A DNA stretch of 64,000 nucleotides, from contig JBHGXS010000090.1 in the NCBI GenBank assembly GCA_041920565.1, positions 1 to 64,000 on the forward strand, given 5' to 3'. The translations under genes and the position numbers were made by a program. The notes beneath the pieces are model-generated. The model was not told where the DNA came from. It did no database searches and was given only the letters and a program-made list of their open reading frames with translations. This document shows positions 8,768 through 17,188 of the stretch, piece by piece; position 1 is the stretch's first letter, and each line of letters starts with the position of its first letter. This DNA is from JAGHKQ01 sp041920565. Lineage in GTDB: Bacteria; Bacillota; Bacilli; Bacillales; Bacillaceae_G.

Positions 8768-9199
8768 TTATAAATCATCCCCCTTGCATCAGATTTAGTT
8801 ATTCATAAAAACATATAGATAAATTGATGAAACAAAATAATAAATAAGCGTCAGGTGTTGAATAAAATAATGAAAATTAAAAATAGTTTTATAAATATAA
8901 CTGTTAATAGAATTATAAGACAATAATCGTTATATAATTCCTTCTTTAACAAAAGGGTTGTCAGATTGAAAGGCCGCCTTTTTATTTGTAATGTCATGTT
9001 AAGTGCCGTAATACGCATGTAAAACCAGAAAAATAACATACATAATTTTTCGTTTTTGTAATAGAAACGTATTTTTTAAAAAATTAGGAAGGGTAAATAG
9101 GGGTATCTATAAGTCTTTCATTTTTACAAAAACTGTCTATTAAGCTATCGTAATGTATATTACAATGAATATACAAAACTATTATATTGGAGGAGACGT
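8768..9199. promoter_or_regulatory. AT-rich divergent promoter region with a palindromic operator-like site
   Basis: This 430-bp stretch separates the opu operon (leftward) from the M48 protease gene (rightward) and holds no convincing gene. A perfect palindrome GTAATGTATATTAC lies at 9150-9163, just upstream of the GGAGGAG ribosome-binding site of the protease gene. It looks like an operator for a dimeric repressor, but no regulator gene is adjacent. Confidence 0.45.
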
Positions 9200-10585
9200 A
9201 TGCACTCATTAGTTGACAGGCGGGAGAAACGGTATTTTATATTATTGCTTTTAGTCAGCATACCGATGTATGCCCTATTTCTTTTATCTGGAGCAGGAAT
9301 TATCATTTTATTAGTATTTGCGGCTATTTCGCTTATTTTACACCTATTATCTATGGGGTATATTCGAAGCAATGGAGTAAAGGTGACGCCGCACCAGTTT
9401 CCGCACATTTATGAATCCGCTTTACGCATCAGTAAAGAAATGGGGATGAACCAGCTTCCTGATCTATACATCATGCAGTCGGGAGGCGTACTGAATGCGT
9501 TCGCTGCCCGATTTTTCGGGAAACCGATGATCGTATTATATTCAGATATTGTAGAAGTTATTAAAGATAGAGGAGAAGAACAGTTGAATTTTGTGATTGC
9601 CCATGAATTGGCTCATCATAAACGCAATCACATTTTGAAAAGTCTTCTTATTTTGCCGGGAAATTGGGTGCCGTTTTTAGCGCAAGCGTATTGGCGAGGA
9701 TGTGAGTATACATGTGATCGTATGGCTGCGCATTATGTACACAATGTTCAAACCGCGCAAGAAGCGTTGGCGATTTTTGCGGTTGGAAAACAGCTATATA
9801 AAGAGGTGGATCTTACGCAATACCAAATGGAAAGCAGCAAAGAAACAAACGTCATGGTCTGGCTCAGCGAAAAATTAATGACGCATCCGAGTTTGCCGAA
9901 ACGCATTCATGCATTAGATGTATTTGCACAAAAGGAAACACCGGTAGCGTTTAAAACACCGGTTCAAACAAAGCTTCTGTTTGGTGCTATGGTCATGGCT
10001 CCAGTCATCGTTATAGCAGCCGGTGTATTCGCTTTTCAATATTTCCAAAACACTTCTTATTACAGTGACTTTATGTTGGAATCCACGAATACAACGCCTT
10101 TGATGTTGGCAGCAAGCGAGAATGACATAGATAAAGTCAATGAGCTGTTAGCGGATGGGGCAGAAGTAAATGCCAGTGATGATGATGGATGGACACCGCT
10201 TCATTATGCATTGATGTTCAGCGGAGAACAGCCGGATTCAAGGATAGTGAAGCTGCTTATTAAAAATGGAGCCAACCCAAGTGCGATGACAAAAGAAGGG
10301 GACGTAGCCATGCATCAGATTGTTGTCACTGGGGATGCGGATTTAATCCATTTTACGATGGAACACGGAGGAAATTTGGAAGTGAAAAACGGGCATGGAG
10401 AAACACCTTTATTTGCCGCAATATATACCGGCTACCCTGACATCGTGCAAATACTTCTTAATGAAGGAGCCGATGCTAACGCGACGAATGCAAGCGGGAT
10501 GACAGCTCTCGAAGTGGCGAAAGATGAAAAGCTTCGCGATATCATTCCTGTACTTGAAAAAGCGGTGCCTGCAACGGCTCAATAA
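9200..10585 (+). CDS. M48-family membrane metalloprotease fused to ankyrin repeats
   Basis: A 461-aa protein. Residues 12-53 form two membrane segments. Residues 65-250 are an M48 peptidase domain with zinc motif HELAH at 135-139 and a third ligand in CEYTCDR (Glu169). A third membrane segment lies near 265-285. From about residue 298 to the end there are about four ankyrin repeats (TPLMLAASENDIDKVNELLADGA and similar units). M48 enzymes of the HtpX/Ste24 type cleave membrane or misfolded proteins. The ankyrin tail probably recruits a partner. Topology predicts that the tail faces away from the third segment, but the side is uncertain. It is transcribed alone and followed by a terminator. Confidence 0.85.
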   Translation: MHSLVDRREKRYFILLLLVSIPMYALFLLSGAGIIILLVFAAISLILHLLSMGYIRSNGVKVTPHQFPHIYESALRISKEMGMNQLPDLYIMQSGGVLNAFAARFFGKPMIVLYSDIVEVIKDRGEEQLNFVIAHELAHHKRNHILKSLLILPGNWVPFLAQAYWRGCEYTCDRMAAHYVHNVQTAQEALAIFAVGKQLYKEVDLTQYQMESSKETNVMVWLSEKLMTHPSLPKRIHALDVFAQKETPVAFKTPVQTKLLFGAMVMAPVIVIAAGVFAFQYFQNTSYYSDFMLESTNTTPLMLAASENDIDKVNELLADGAEVNASDDDGWTPLHYALMFSGEQPDSRIVKLLIKNGANPSAMTKEGDVAMHQIVVTGDADLIHFTMEHGGNLEVKNGHGETPLFAAIYTGYPDIVQILLNEGADANATNASGMTALEVAKDEKLRDIIPVLEKAVPATAQ

Positions 10586-10593
10586 TAAGAAAT

Positions 10594-10626
10594 GCTCCTG
10601 AGACAATATTCTCACGGAGCTTTTTT
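10594..10626 (+). terminator. Rho-independent terminator
   Basis: GCTCC...TGAG pairs with CTCA...GGAGC, followed by six T. It ends the M48-ankyrin gene. Confidence 0.8.
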
Positions 10627-10781
10627 ATAATACTTTATAATATTGCGAAAATTTAAAAATCTTTGTTGACCACAATGTTTCGCCACTATATAATAAAAGT
10701 GATTTTAAGAGTATTAATTAGTAAATAAATTTTCGTAAGTTAATGTCTTAAAATCAATTCTGTTGAAAAGGGGAGATTTGT

Positions 10782-11399
10782 GTGTCTAACGTGAAACTGG
10801 CGATTGTGTATTACAGCTCAACAGGTACAAACTATCAGCTTGCGAAATGGGCAGAAGAAGGAGCAAGAGAAGCAGGGGCGGAAGTAAAAGTGGTGAAGGT
10901 TCCTGAGCTTGCGCCGCAGTCTGCTATTGAAAGTAATCCTGCGTGGAAAGCGCACGTGGAGGCGACACAAGATGTACCGGAAGTGCAATTGTCTGATTTG
11001 GAATGGGCAGATGCGTTCATCTTCAGCGTGCCGACTCGTTTTGGAAATATGCCGTCCCAAATGAAGCAATTTTTAGACACAACAGGCGGTCTTTGGTTCC
11101 AAGGCAAATTGGCAAACAAGGTAGTAAGTGCAATGGCTTCCGCACAAAACCCGCACGGCGGGCAAGAAGCTACCATTCTATCCCTTTACACAACGATGTA
11201 CCATTGGGGAGCCATTGTTGCCGCACCAGGATACACAGATCCGCTTCTTTTCGCTGCCGGCGGCAATCCTTATGGAACGAGTGTCACAGTCGATCAAGAC
11301 GGCCGCATGAAGGAAGAGGTAGAAGCTGCGGTGAAGTATCAAGCAAAACGAACGGTTACTGTAGCAGAATGGGTAAAAAACGGTCTGAACAACAGATGA
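10782..11399 (+). CDS. wrbA: NAD(P)H:quinone oxidoreductase, WrbA type IV
   Basis: A 205-aa flavodoxin-like enzyme that reduces quinones by two electrons and so limits semiquinone and superoxide formation. The N-terminal FMN phosphate loop is YYSSTGTNYQLA. The mid-region FSVPTRFGNMPSQMKQFLD and the QNPHGGQEATILS segment are WrbA hallmarks. Translation starts at GTG after an AAAGGGGAG site. It is monocistronic, with a terminator at 11425-11468. Length and motifs are complete. Confidence 0.92.
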   Translation: MSNVKLAIVYYSSTGTNYQLAKWAEEGAREAGAEVKVVKVPELAPQSAIESNPAWKAHVEATQDVPEVQLSDLEWADAFIFSVPTRFGNMPSQMKQFLDTTGGLWFQGKLANKVVSAMASAQNPHGGQEATILSLYTTMYHWGAIVAAPGYTDPLLFAAGGNPYGTSVTVDQDGRMKEEVEAAVKYQAKRTVTVAEWVKNGLNNR

Positions 11400-11424
11400 T
11401 CTACATAAGGTGAATAGAAAATCT

Positions 11425-11468
11425 CACCACCGGAGTCTGATATTCTATCGGATTCAGGTGGTTTTGTT
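11425..11468 (+). terminator. Rho-independent terminator
   Basis: CACC...GGAGTC pairs with GGATTC...GGTGG across a short loop, ending in GGTTTTG. It lies between convergent wrbA and the cyclic-di-GMP gene and may serve both. Confidence 0.65.
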
Positions 11469-11563
11469 TTCTCAGCATAAAAAAGAATCCCTCCTGTACA
11501 GTTCGGTTCCTTGTATCATCTGTCTGTACAAGCGGGATTCAATCAAGTGTCTTGAAATCTTGC

Positions 11564-14242
11564 CTAGCAAGTCTTACCAAAAAAATCATTCATCTTTATT
11601 TTCTTTTCCATATCTTTAGCGGAAAGAGGTTTGCTGAATAGATATCCTTGCATTTCATAACAACCGTTTTGTTTGAGGAATTCACATTGTGCTTTTGTTT
11701 CGACGCCTTCAGCAATGACATTTAGATTCAGCTTTTGCGCCATCGAGATAATAGTCGTTACAATCGCTGCATCATCAGAATCATCGGGAAGGTCTCGAAC
11801 AAACGATTGATCGATTTTCAATGTATCTATCGGAAATTTTTTCAGATAGCTTAACGATGAGTAGCCTGTACCAAAATCGTCTATGGATACTTTAATTCCC
11901 ATGGATTGCAAACGGCATAACTTTGCGATGGCATCCTCAACATTATCCATAACAGCACTTTCAGTGATTTCGAGTTCCAGCCATTGTGCTTCGACTTGTG
12001 TTTCTTCAAGGATTTCAGAAATGATTTCAACAAAATTATTCTGTTTAAATTGCCTCACAGATATATTGACTGCGATTGGAAGAGGAGAGAGACCGGAGTG
12101 AGACCGCTCTTTATTTTGTTGGCAGGCTTTCCGTAACACCCATTCTCCAAGCTGTGCAATCAATCCTGTTTCCTCTGCAACAGGGATGAATTTAGCTGGC
12201 GAGATGAACCCCAATTCTTTATGATTCCATCGAACAAGGGCTTCCAAACCGATAACTTCTTTGCTGGCAATGTTGACATTTGGCTGGAAAAATAATTCAA
12301 GTTCGTTATTGTCAAGTGCTTTTCGTAATTCATTTTCCAGCATTAATTTTTCACAGATCTCAGAATCCATGCTGTTTTGATACAATTGAAAGTTATTTTT
12401 TCCTTGCTCTTTTGCGTGATACATAGCCATATCGGCGCTCTTGATTACAGTTTCCGCATCTTCGCCATGGTGAGGGAAAACCGCGATCCCGATGCTTGGC
12501 GTAATGCGGAGTTCACGATCTTCAATAAGAAGCGGCTGTTTAAATGCATTTATTACTTTTTGGGCAACTCTTTTGACATCTTGTGTTTGAAGAATTTTAG
12601 GCAGCAAGATGGTGAACTCGTCGCCGCCAAAACGAGCGACGGTGTCAGAATGACCTACACAATTTGATATGCGTTCAGCCGTAGCATTTAGCAAGGCATC
12701 CCCGATAGTATGGCCCAGGGAGTCATTAATCATTTTAAAGCGATCCATATCAATGAACATAACGGCAAGCATATGACCGTTTTGTTTAGCATAATCAATG
12801 GCTGTGCTCAGACGTTCTTTAAACAATCTTCGATTTGGCAAGTTGGTTAACGGATCATGATAAGCCATATGTGTAATTGTTTCTTGAACTTTCTTTCGTT
12901 CTGTAATGTCGCGACCAATATGCAAAATAGCCGGTTCATCCATATAAGTAACTGCTGCACCTATTAGTTCCATATCAATTGTTTTGCCATCAAGGCGAAC
13001 AATTCCTCGTTCTATGGTCTTCAATGATTTGTTTTGGATTTTAACCTGTTCGATTTGATCTAATGCTTGTTGATGTTCGTTCGCGGAAATAAATTCCAAA
13101 ATAGATTGGCCTATAATATCTTCAGGGCTGGATGCCCCTAATGTTTTTGCGCCGGCCGGATTAATGTACAGAATGATACAATCACGATGAACCACTATTG
13201 TTTCAGGTGAAAGCTCGACCAGAATGCGATATCGATCTTCACTTTCTTTAATTTGTTTCTTTGCTTTCTTCTGTTCAGTAATGTCCATGCAATAGGCGAT
13301 AACTTCTACCACTTGTCCTTTATTTTTGATGGGTCGCAATGAAGAGGAATAAACAATGTTATTGATACATCCTTCATATGTAACATTTTCTTCTCCCTGC
13401 CAAGCACGCTCGTAATATTTCATTTTTTCGGCAGCTTCTTCAGGAAACAAGATTTCACTTAATTCTTTTCCAACCACTTTCTCAGGAGTCAGTCCTAATC
13501 GATATACCAATTCACCTTCGCAAAGCGTATGAATAAATCGGCCGTTCTTTTTTTTAAACTTAAATGTCATGCCATGCTGGTGACGGACTGTCGATTGCAG
13601 CTCTTGTTTCGTTCTCATCAGAGTTTCTTCTGCCAGTTTTTGTTCCGTAATATCAAGAACGGTTCCCATAATAGCCGGCTTAGCATTGTGTAACACTTGT
13701 GATACATGACCGAATACCTCAATGTGAATGATGCTGCCGTCTTTTTTTATAACTCGCGTGTAAAAGTGAACGGTTTTTTCTTCTCCTTCTATTTGCTTCC
13801 GAATGTTTTCTAATACATGAGGCCGTTCTTCAGGAACAACCAGGCTTATAGCATCCATTTGTAAAAGTTCCTCCTGCGTATATCCATGCATTTCAGCAAA
13901 TCGGGGATTCACATAGGAAAATTTTCTGTCTTGGATGATATAAACTCCTACTACTGATTCTTCAACTAAACTGCGATATTTGGACTCAGTTTCAAGCAGG
14001 CTCTCCTTCATTTTTCTGTCACGGCGAATAAGAAAATAAAGGATCAAAGAGGTAAGCAATATAAACAACCAGCATTTATATATCTCTAACTTTGTTATTA
14101 TTTCCGAATTTTTGCTAAATAAGAAAAGGATTTTACCGGATAGTGCAACCCAGCAGCCTGAAAGCAATAAATAAATCAAAGGGATTTTAAAATTACTCCA
14201 ACTATTTCTGTTCCATAATCTTTTCATAGAAGTATAGTCCAC
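11564..14242 (-). CDS. Membrane PAS-GGDEF-EAL cyclic-di-GMP signalling protein
   Basis: An 892-aa sensor. Two membrane segments (about 18-43 and 56-72) are followed by PAS domains at about 82-202, 220-325 and 333-450, a GGDEF domain at 452-620 and an EAL domain at 630-885. The diguanylate cyclase motif is intact (RFGGDEF, 537-543), but the RxxD inhibitory site five residues upstream is absent (GHSD instead). The EAL domain keeps E667-A-L, the NIS Asn, the DDFGTGYSS loop and the late AEGVE Glu, so phosphodiesterase activity is expected. Net activity cannot be predicted. Such proteins switch between motility and biofilm states, which fits the matrix genes elsewhere in the window. It is monocistronic. 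Confidence 0.92.
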   Translation of the reverse strand: MDYTSMKRLWNRNSWSNFKIPLIYLLLSGCWVALSGKILFLFSKNSEIITKLEIYKCWLFILLTSLILYFLIRRDRKMKESLLETESKYRSLVEESVVGVYIIQDRKFSYVNPRFAEMHGYTQEELLQMDAISLVVPEERPHVLENIRKQIEGEEKTVHFYTRVIKKDGSIIHIEVFGHVSQVLHNAKPAIMGTVLDITEQKLAEETLMRTKQELQSTVRHQHGMTFKFKKKNGRFIHTLCEGELVYRLGLTPEKVVGKELSEILFPEEAAEKMKYYERAWQGEENVTYEGCINNIVYSSSLRPIKNKGQVVEVIAYCMDITEQKKAKKQIKESEDRYRILVELSPETIVVHRDCIILYINPAGAKTLGASSPEDIIGQSILEFISANEHQQALDQIEQVKIQNKSLKTIERGIVRLDGKTIDMELIGAAVTYMDEPAILHIGRDITERKKVQETITHMAYHDPLTNLPNRRLFKERLSTAIDYAKQNGHMLAVMFIDMDRFKMINDSLGHTIGDALLNATAERISNCVGHSDTVARFGGDEFTILLPKILQTQDVKRVAQKVINAFKQPLLIEDRELRITPSIGIAVFPHHGEDAETVIKSADMAMYHAKEQGKNNFQLYQNSMDSEICEKLMLENELRKALDNNELELFFQPNVNIASKEVIGLEALVRWNHKELGFISPAKFIPVAEETGLIAQLGEWVLRKACQQNKERSHSGLSPLPIAVNISVRQFKQNNFVEIISEILEETQVEAQWLELEITESAVMDNVEDAIAKLCRLQSMGIKVSIDDFGTGYSSLSYLKKFPIDTLKIDQSFVRDLPDDSDDAAIVTTIISMAQKLNLNVIAEGVETKAQCEFLKQNGCYEMQGYLFSKPLSAKDMEKKIKMNDFFGKTC

Positions 14243-14606
14243 CTCTCAAATGCTGCTAAACGAGAAATTGCTTCACCTATATTAACACGTATTTTCAAAA
14301 ATATCCCCTTCGATAAATTTTCATAAAATATCCTCTTTTTAGTTTTTTTAATATATGAACATAAAAGAGTGAAGAATGTTCCCCCGCTCGCTGCCCAATG
14401 GATAAAAAGATTGAAGGAGTATTTCTCGGAACGATACTGCGCCCAATAGGTTTTATGAAAAATGGAATCTGGAGTACAGTTCAAGAAAAAAATACAGGCA
14501 GTGCAGGGGAATAAAACTTCTATAGGTATTCTGTTTCATTATGTATGTTGCATTTAAATTAAGCAAGAAAGGAAGTCTGAATTGTGACTTCCTTTTCCAT
14601 ACACTA
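14243..14606. other. Intergenic region
   Basis: AT-rich DNA upstream of the cyclic-di-GMP gene; I see no convincing gene. A hairpin at about 14565-14597 (GGAAGTC/GACTTCC) with a T-rich tail on the minus strand is a likely terminator for the acetyltransferase gene that follows. Confidence 0.5.
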
Positions 14607-14972
14607 TTAACATCCCAATTTCTTAAACAAGTGAATGTTCTGTTCTTCTATATGTTCTTTTGCATATCCCATGCGCCTATATAAGGAAACTGCAGATTCC
14701 CATTCTATGTTTGTTTCCAATACAATTCTCCCATATCCATTTTGTTCTGCGAGTCTCTCCAGTTCTTGAATCATTTGCATAGCAAAACCGCGGCCGCGAA
14801 ATTCCTTCAGCACGGAGATGCGAGCCATTCTGATGAAACCCGTTCCTTCCTTTAGAAGACCGCCGGTAACCACCGGCAAGTTCCGAAACGTCCCGAGTAA
14901 AAAAATATTTCCGCTTGCTATATAGGTTTCATATTTTAGTATAGGAAGAAAAAAAGCGAAAAGAAATTTCAA
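14607..14972 (-). CDS. GNAT acetyltransferase, probably 5'-truncated
   Basis: A 121-aa frame carrying the acetyl-CoA binding core of a GNAT enzyme: the motif A block ARISVLKEFRGRGFAMQMI, then a strand and helix ending AVSLYRRMGY. Family members are normally 150-170 aa. Here the first strands and helices are missing, and the N-terminus is an unusual hydrophobic stretch (FLFAFFLPIL) without a good ribosome-binding site. It may be a decayed or truncated copy. Substrate unknown. Confidence 0.6.
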   Translation of the reverse strand: MKFLFAFFLPILKYETYIASGNIFLLGTFRNLPVVTGGLLKEGTGFIRMARISVLKEFRGRGFAMQMIQELERLAEQNGYGRIVLETNIEWESAVSLYRRMGYAKEHIEEQNIHLFKKLGC

Positions 14973-15331
14973 TTTTGTAAAGTAAAATCATAATAGGAAT
15001 TTTACATAGGTGGAAGGTCCCGTGTTGGTTGAATAGATTTCATTCCATCGCAGAAAAAGCATGAAAACATGCTATGAAACCATAATCTTTTTGATTAGAG
15101 TGCCAAGTTTTCTAGCCTTTCACATAAGAGCCGCTTTCATGATGACTCGATGTATTTTTTTGGATTTTTGTTTTTATTTGGAAGGAATTTTCAAATTTTG
15201 GTTGTATTGTAACAGTATAATACCAAAATCTGAAGCGGGAAGCGTTGAAACTTTACTTGTAATTGGTCGCTTGAGTGAAGTGGAGCTAGTAGCGAAACCG
15301 GTCCCTTTCCTAAATAAAAGGGGTGTCATTT

Positions 15332-15512
15332 ATGTCGAAAGTCATTCATGTGAGAATTAAGGCATTGGATAGTTGTGTTCCAGAATGTGCAACTGTCCAA
15401 AAGGATATAGATTCAGAATGGTTGGAATTACTATTAAAAGCAAAAAAAAATAGGTCTTTCAACAGAGGAGGTAAGACTTTTTATAAAACAGAATATGGTA
15501 CAAAAAGCATGA
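15332..15512 (+). pseudogene. SinI-family anti-repressor gene with a one-base slip in an A9 run
   Basis: From ATG 15332, preceded by AAAGGGG, the frame reads through DIDSEWLELLLKAKK and then leaves the family pattern at an A9 run (15442-15450). Removing one A gives KIGLSTEEVRLFIKQN and a stop at 15510-15512. This restores a complete SinI helix-turn-helix dimerisation motif like that of the SinI encoded at 52.6 kb (LDQEWIDLILHALDMGMSIEEVRQFL). SinI-type proteins bind SinR and relieve repression of matrix genes. The break could be a real mutation, a sequencing error, or a slippage site. As written, the product lacks the second half of the domain. Confidence 0.65.
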
Positions 15513-15570
15513 TGGAGGTGTAAAAAGCGTACCATATCGGAAAAATTCTCTGCAGTTCCTTGATTTGATG

Positions 15571-15598
15571 GCTTACCTTTGTGCAGGTGAGCTTTTTT
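15571..15598 (+). terminator. Rho-independent terminator
   Basis: GCTTACC/GGTGAGC stem with an eight-base loop and six T, downstream of the SinI-like gene. Confidence 0.8.
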
Positions 15599-15647
15599 AT
15601 TTAATGAAAAATTAGAGGAATTAAGTTCAGCATTTTGATTTCAATAT

Positions 15648-15676
15648 AAAAGGTGCGGAAGACGTCCGCACCTTTT
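15648..15676. terminator. Bidirectional Rho-independent terminator
   Basis: A perfect 12-bp stem, AAAAGGTGCGGA with TCCGCACCTTTT, lies just past the 3' end of the minus-strand mmsA gene. T-runs flank it on both strands. Confidence 0.85.
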
Positions 15677-15686
15677 GTTTTCATCC

Positions 15687-17153
15687 TCATTCAAATCGGC
15701 TTGTAATCATTTTGCGTCTTGTGTAAAATTCGACGCCATCCGGTCCGTTGGCGTGCAGGTCGCCGTAGAAGGAGTTTTTCCACCCGGAGAACGGGAAGAA
15801 CGCCATTGGTGCCGGAACGCCGATGTTGACGCCCAGCATGCCGACCTCAATGTTTTCACGGAAATAACGAATGCTGCGCGCATCGTTTGTGAATAGACAA
15901 GCTCCGTTTCCGAATTCGGATTTGTTCGTTAATGCGACGGCTTCTTCTAACGAGTTCACACGAACGATCGATAACACCGGGGCAAAGATTTCTTCTTTCC
16001 AAATTTTCATGGAAGGCTTTACGTGGTCAAAGATTGTTGGACCGATAAAATATCCTTTTTTGCTGTACGCTTCATCTTGGCGGCCGTCGCGAAGCAAGGA
16101 TGCGCCTTCTTTTTGACCGATTTCAATGTAGCGTGCGGTGCGCTCACGATGTTCTTTGCGAATGACCGGACCGAGAAACACATTGTTTTCTAAGCCGTTG
16201 CCAATCGTAATTTCATCTGCTTTTTCCTGCAGCTTTTGAATAAGAGGGTCAGCCGCGTCACCAACCGCTACGACAACGGAGCAAGCCATGCATCGCTCGC
16301 CGGCAGAGCCGTAGGCAGCGTTGATGATTTGCGTCGCTGCATCTTCTAAGTTAGCATCCGGCAGAACGATGCTATGGTTTTTCGCACCGGCTAATGCCTG
16401 TACGCGTTTCCCATTCGCCGCCGCAGTTTTATACACATATTCCGCTACCGGCTGCGAGCCGACGAAGGAGATGGCCGGAACGTCCGGATGCTCCAGTAAG
16501 CCATTTACAACGTCATGTGCACCGTGCACGATATTCAGGACGCCGCTTGGCAAGCCAGCTTCCGTAAATAGCTCCGCTAACCGGTTTGCAAGAAGCGGTG
16601 TTCGCTCAGAGGGCTTTAATACGAATGTATTGCCGCACGCAATCGCAAGCGGAAACATCCAGCACGGAACCATCATCGGAAAATTGAATGGGGTGATTCC
16701 GCCAATCACGCCAACCGGGTAGCGATACATGGAAGATTCCATGTTTGTGGCGATGTCCGGCAATTGTTTTCCCATCATAAGGGTAGGCGCACCAGCGGCA
16801 AATTCCACACATTCAATGGCGCGCTGCACTTCCCCATACGCTTCCTTGTAGCTTTTTCCGTTTTCTATTGTAATGAGTCTTGCCAGTTCATCCCAATGCT
16901 CTACAAGCAGCTGTTGATACTTGAATAGAATGCGGGCGCGACGCGGTACAGGGGTTTTGCTCCACGTTTTAAATGCTCCTTTTGCAGCGGCAACTGCTTT
17001 GTCCAAGTCTTCCCGCCCGCAAAGCGGTACGCAGGCAAGGATTTCTTCTGTGGCAGGGTTTGGAACGGGCAGCGTTTGTGCCGCTGCAGATGCTTCGATC
17101 CATTGTCCGCCAATAAAATTTTTCAACGTTCGTACATTCGTTTCAACTGACAT
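15687..17153 (-). CDS. mmsA: CoA-acylating methylmalonate-semialdehyde dehydrogenase
   Basis: A 488-aa aldehyde dehydrogenase of the MmsA/IolA type, which converts malonate or methylmalonate semialdehyde plus CoA and NAD+ to acetyl- or propionyl-CoA with loss of CO2. The catalytic Cys is at residue 288 in GSAGERCMACS. The ITPFNFPMMVPCWMFP region and the LKPSERTP NAD-binding segment are typical of this subgroup, and the length is full. It lies 35 bp behind the class III aminotransferase gene, on the same strand. The pair suggests catabolism of beta-alanine or a related omega-amino acid. IolA of inositol catabolism is close in sequence, but no iol genes are nearby. Confidence 0.92.
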   Translation of the reverse strand: MSVETNVRTLKNFIGGQWIEASAAAQTLPVPNPATEEILACVPLCGREDLDKAVAAAKGAFKTWSKTPVPRRARILFKYQQLLVEHWDELARLITIENGKSYKEAYGEVQRAIECVEFAAGAPTLMMGKQLPDIATNMESSMYRYPVGVIGGITPFNFPMMVPCWMFPLAIACGNTFVLKPSERTPLLANRLAELFTEAGLPSGVLNIVHGAHDVVNGLLEHPDVPAISFVGSQPVAEYVYKTAAANGKRVQALAGAKNHSIVLPDANLEDAATQIINAAYGSAGERCMACSVVVAVGDAADPLIQKLQEKADEITIGNGLENNVFLGPVIRKEHRERTARYIEIGQKEGASLLRDGRQDEAYSKKGYFIGPTIFDHVKPSMKIWKEEIFAPVLSIVRVNSLEEAVALTNKSEFGNGACLFTNDARSIRYFRENIEVGMLGVNIGVPAPMAFFPFSGWKNSFYGDLHANGPDGVEFYTRRKMITSRFE

Positions 17154-17188
17154 ACGGATTCACCTCAATAAGTTATTTAAATAAAAGC

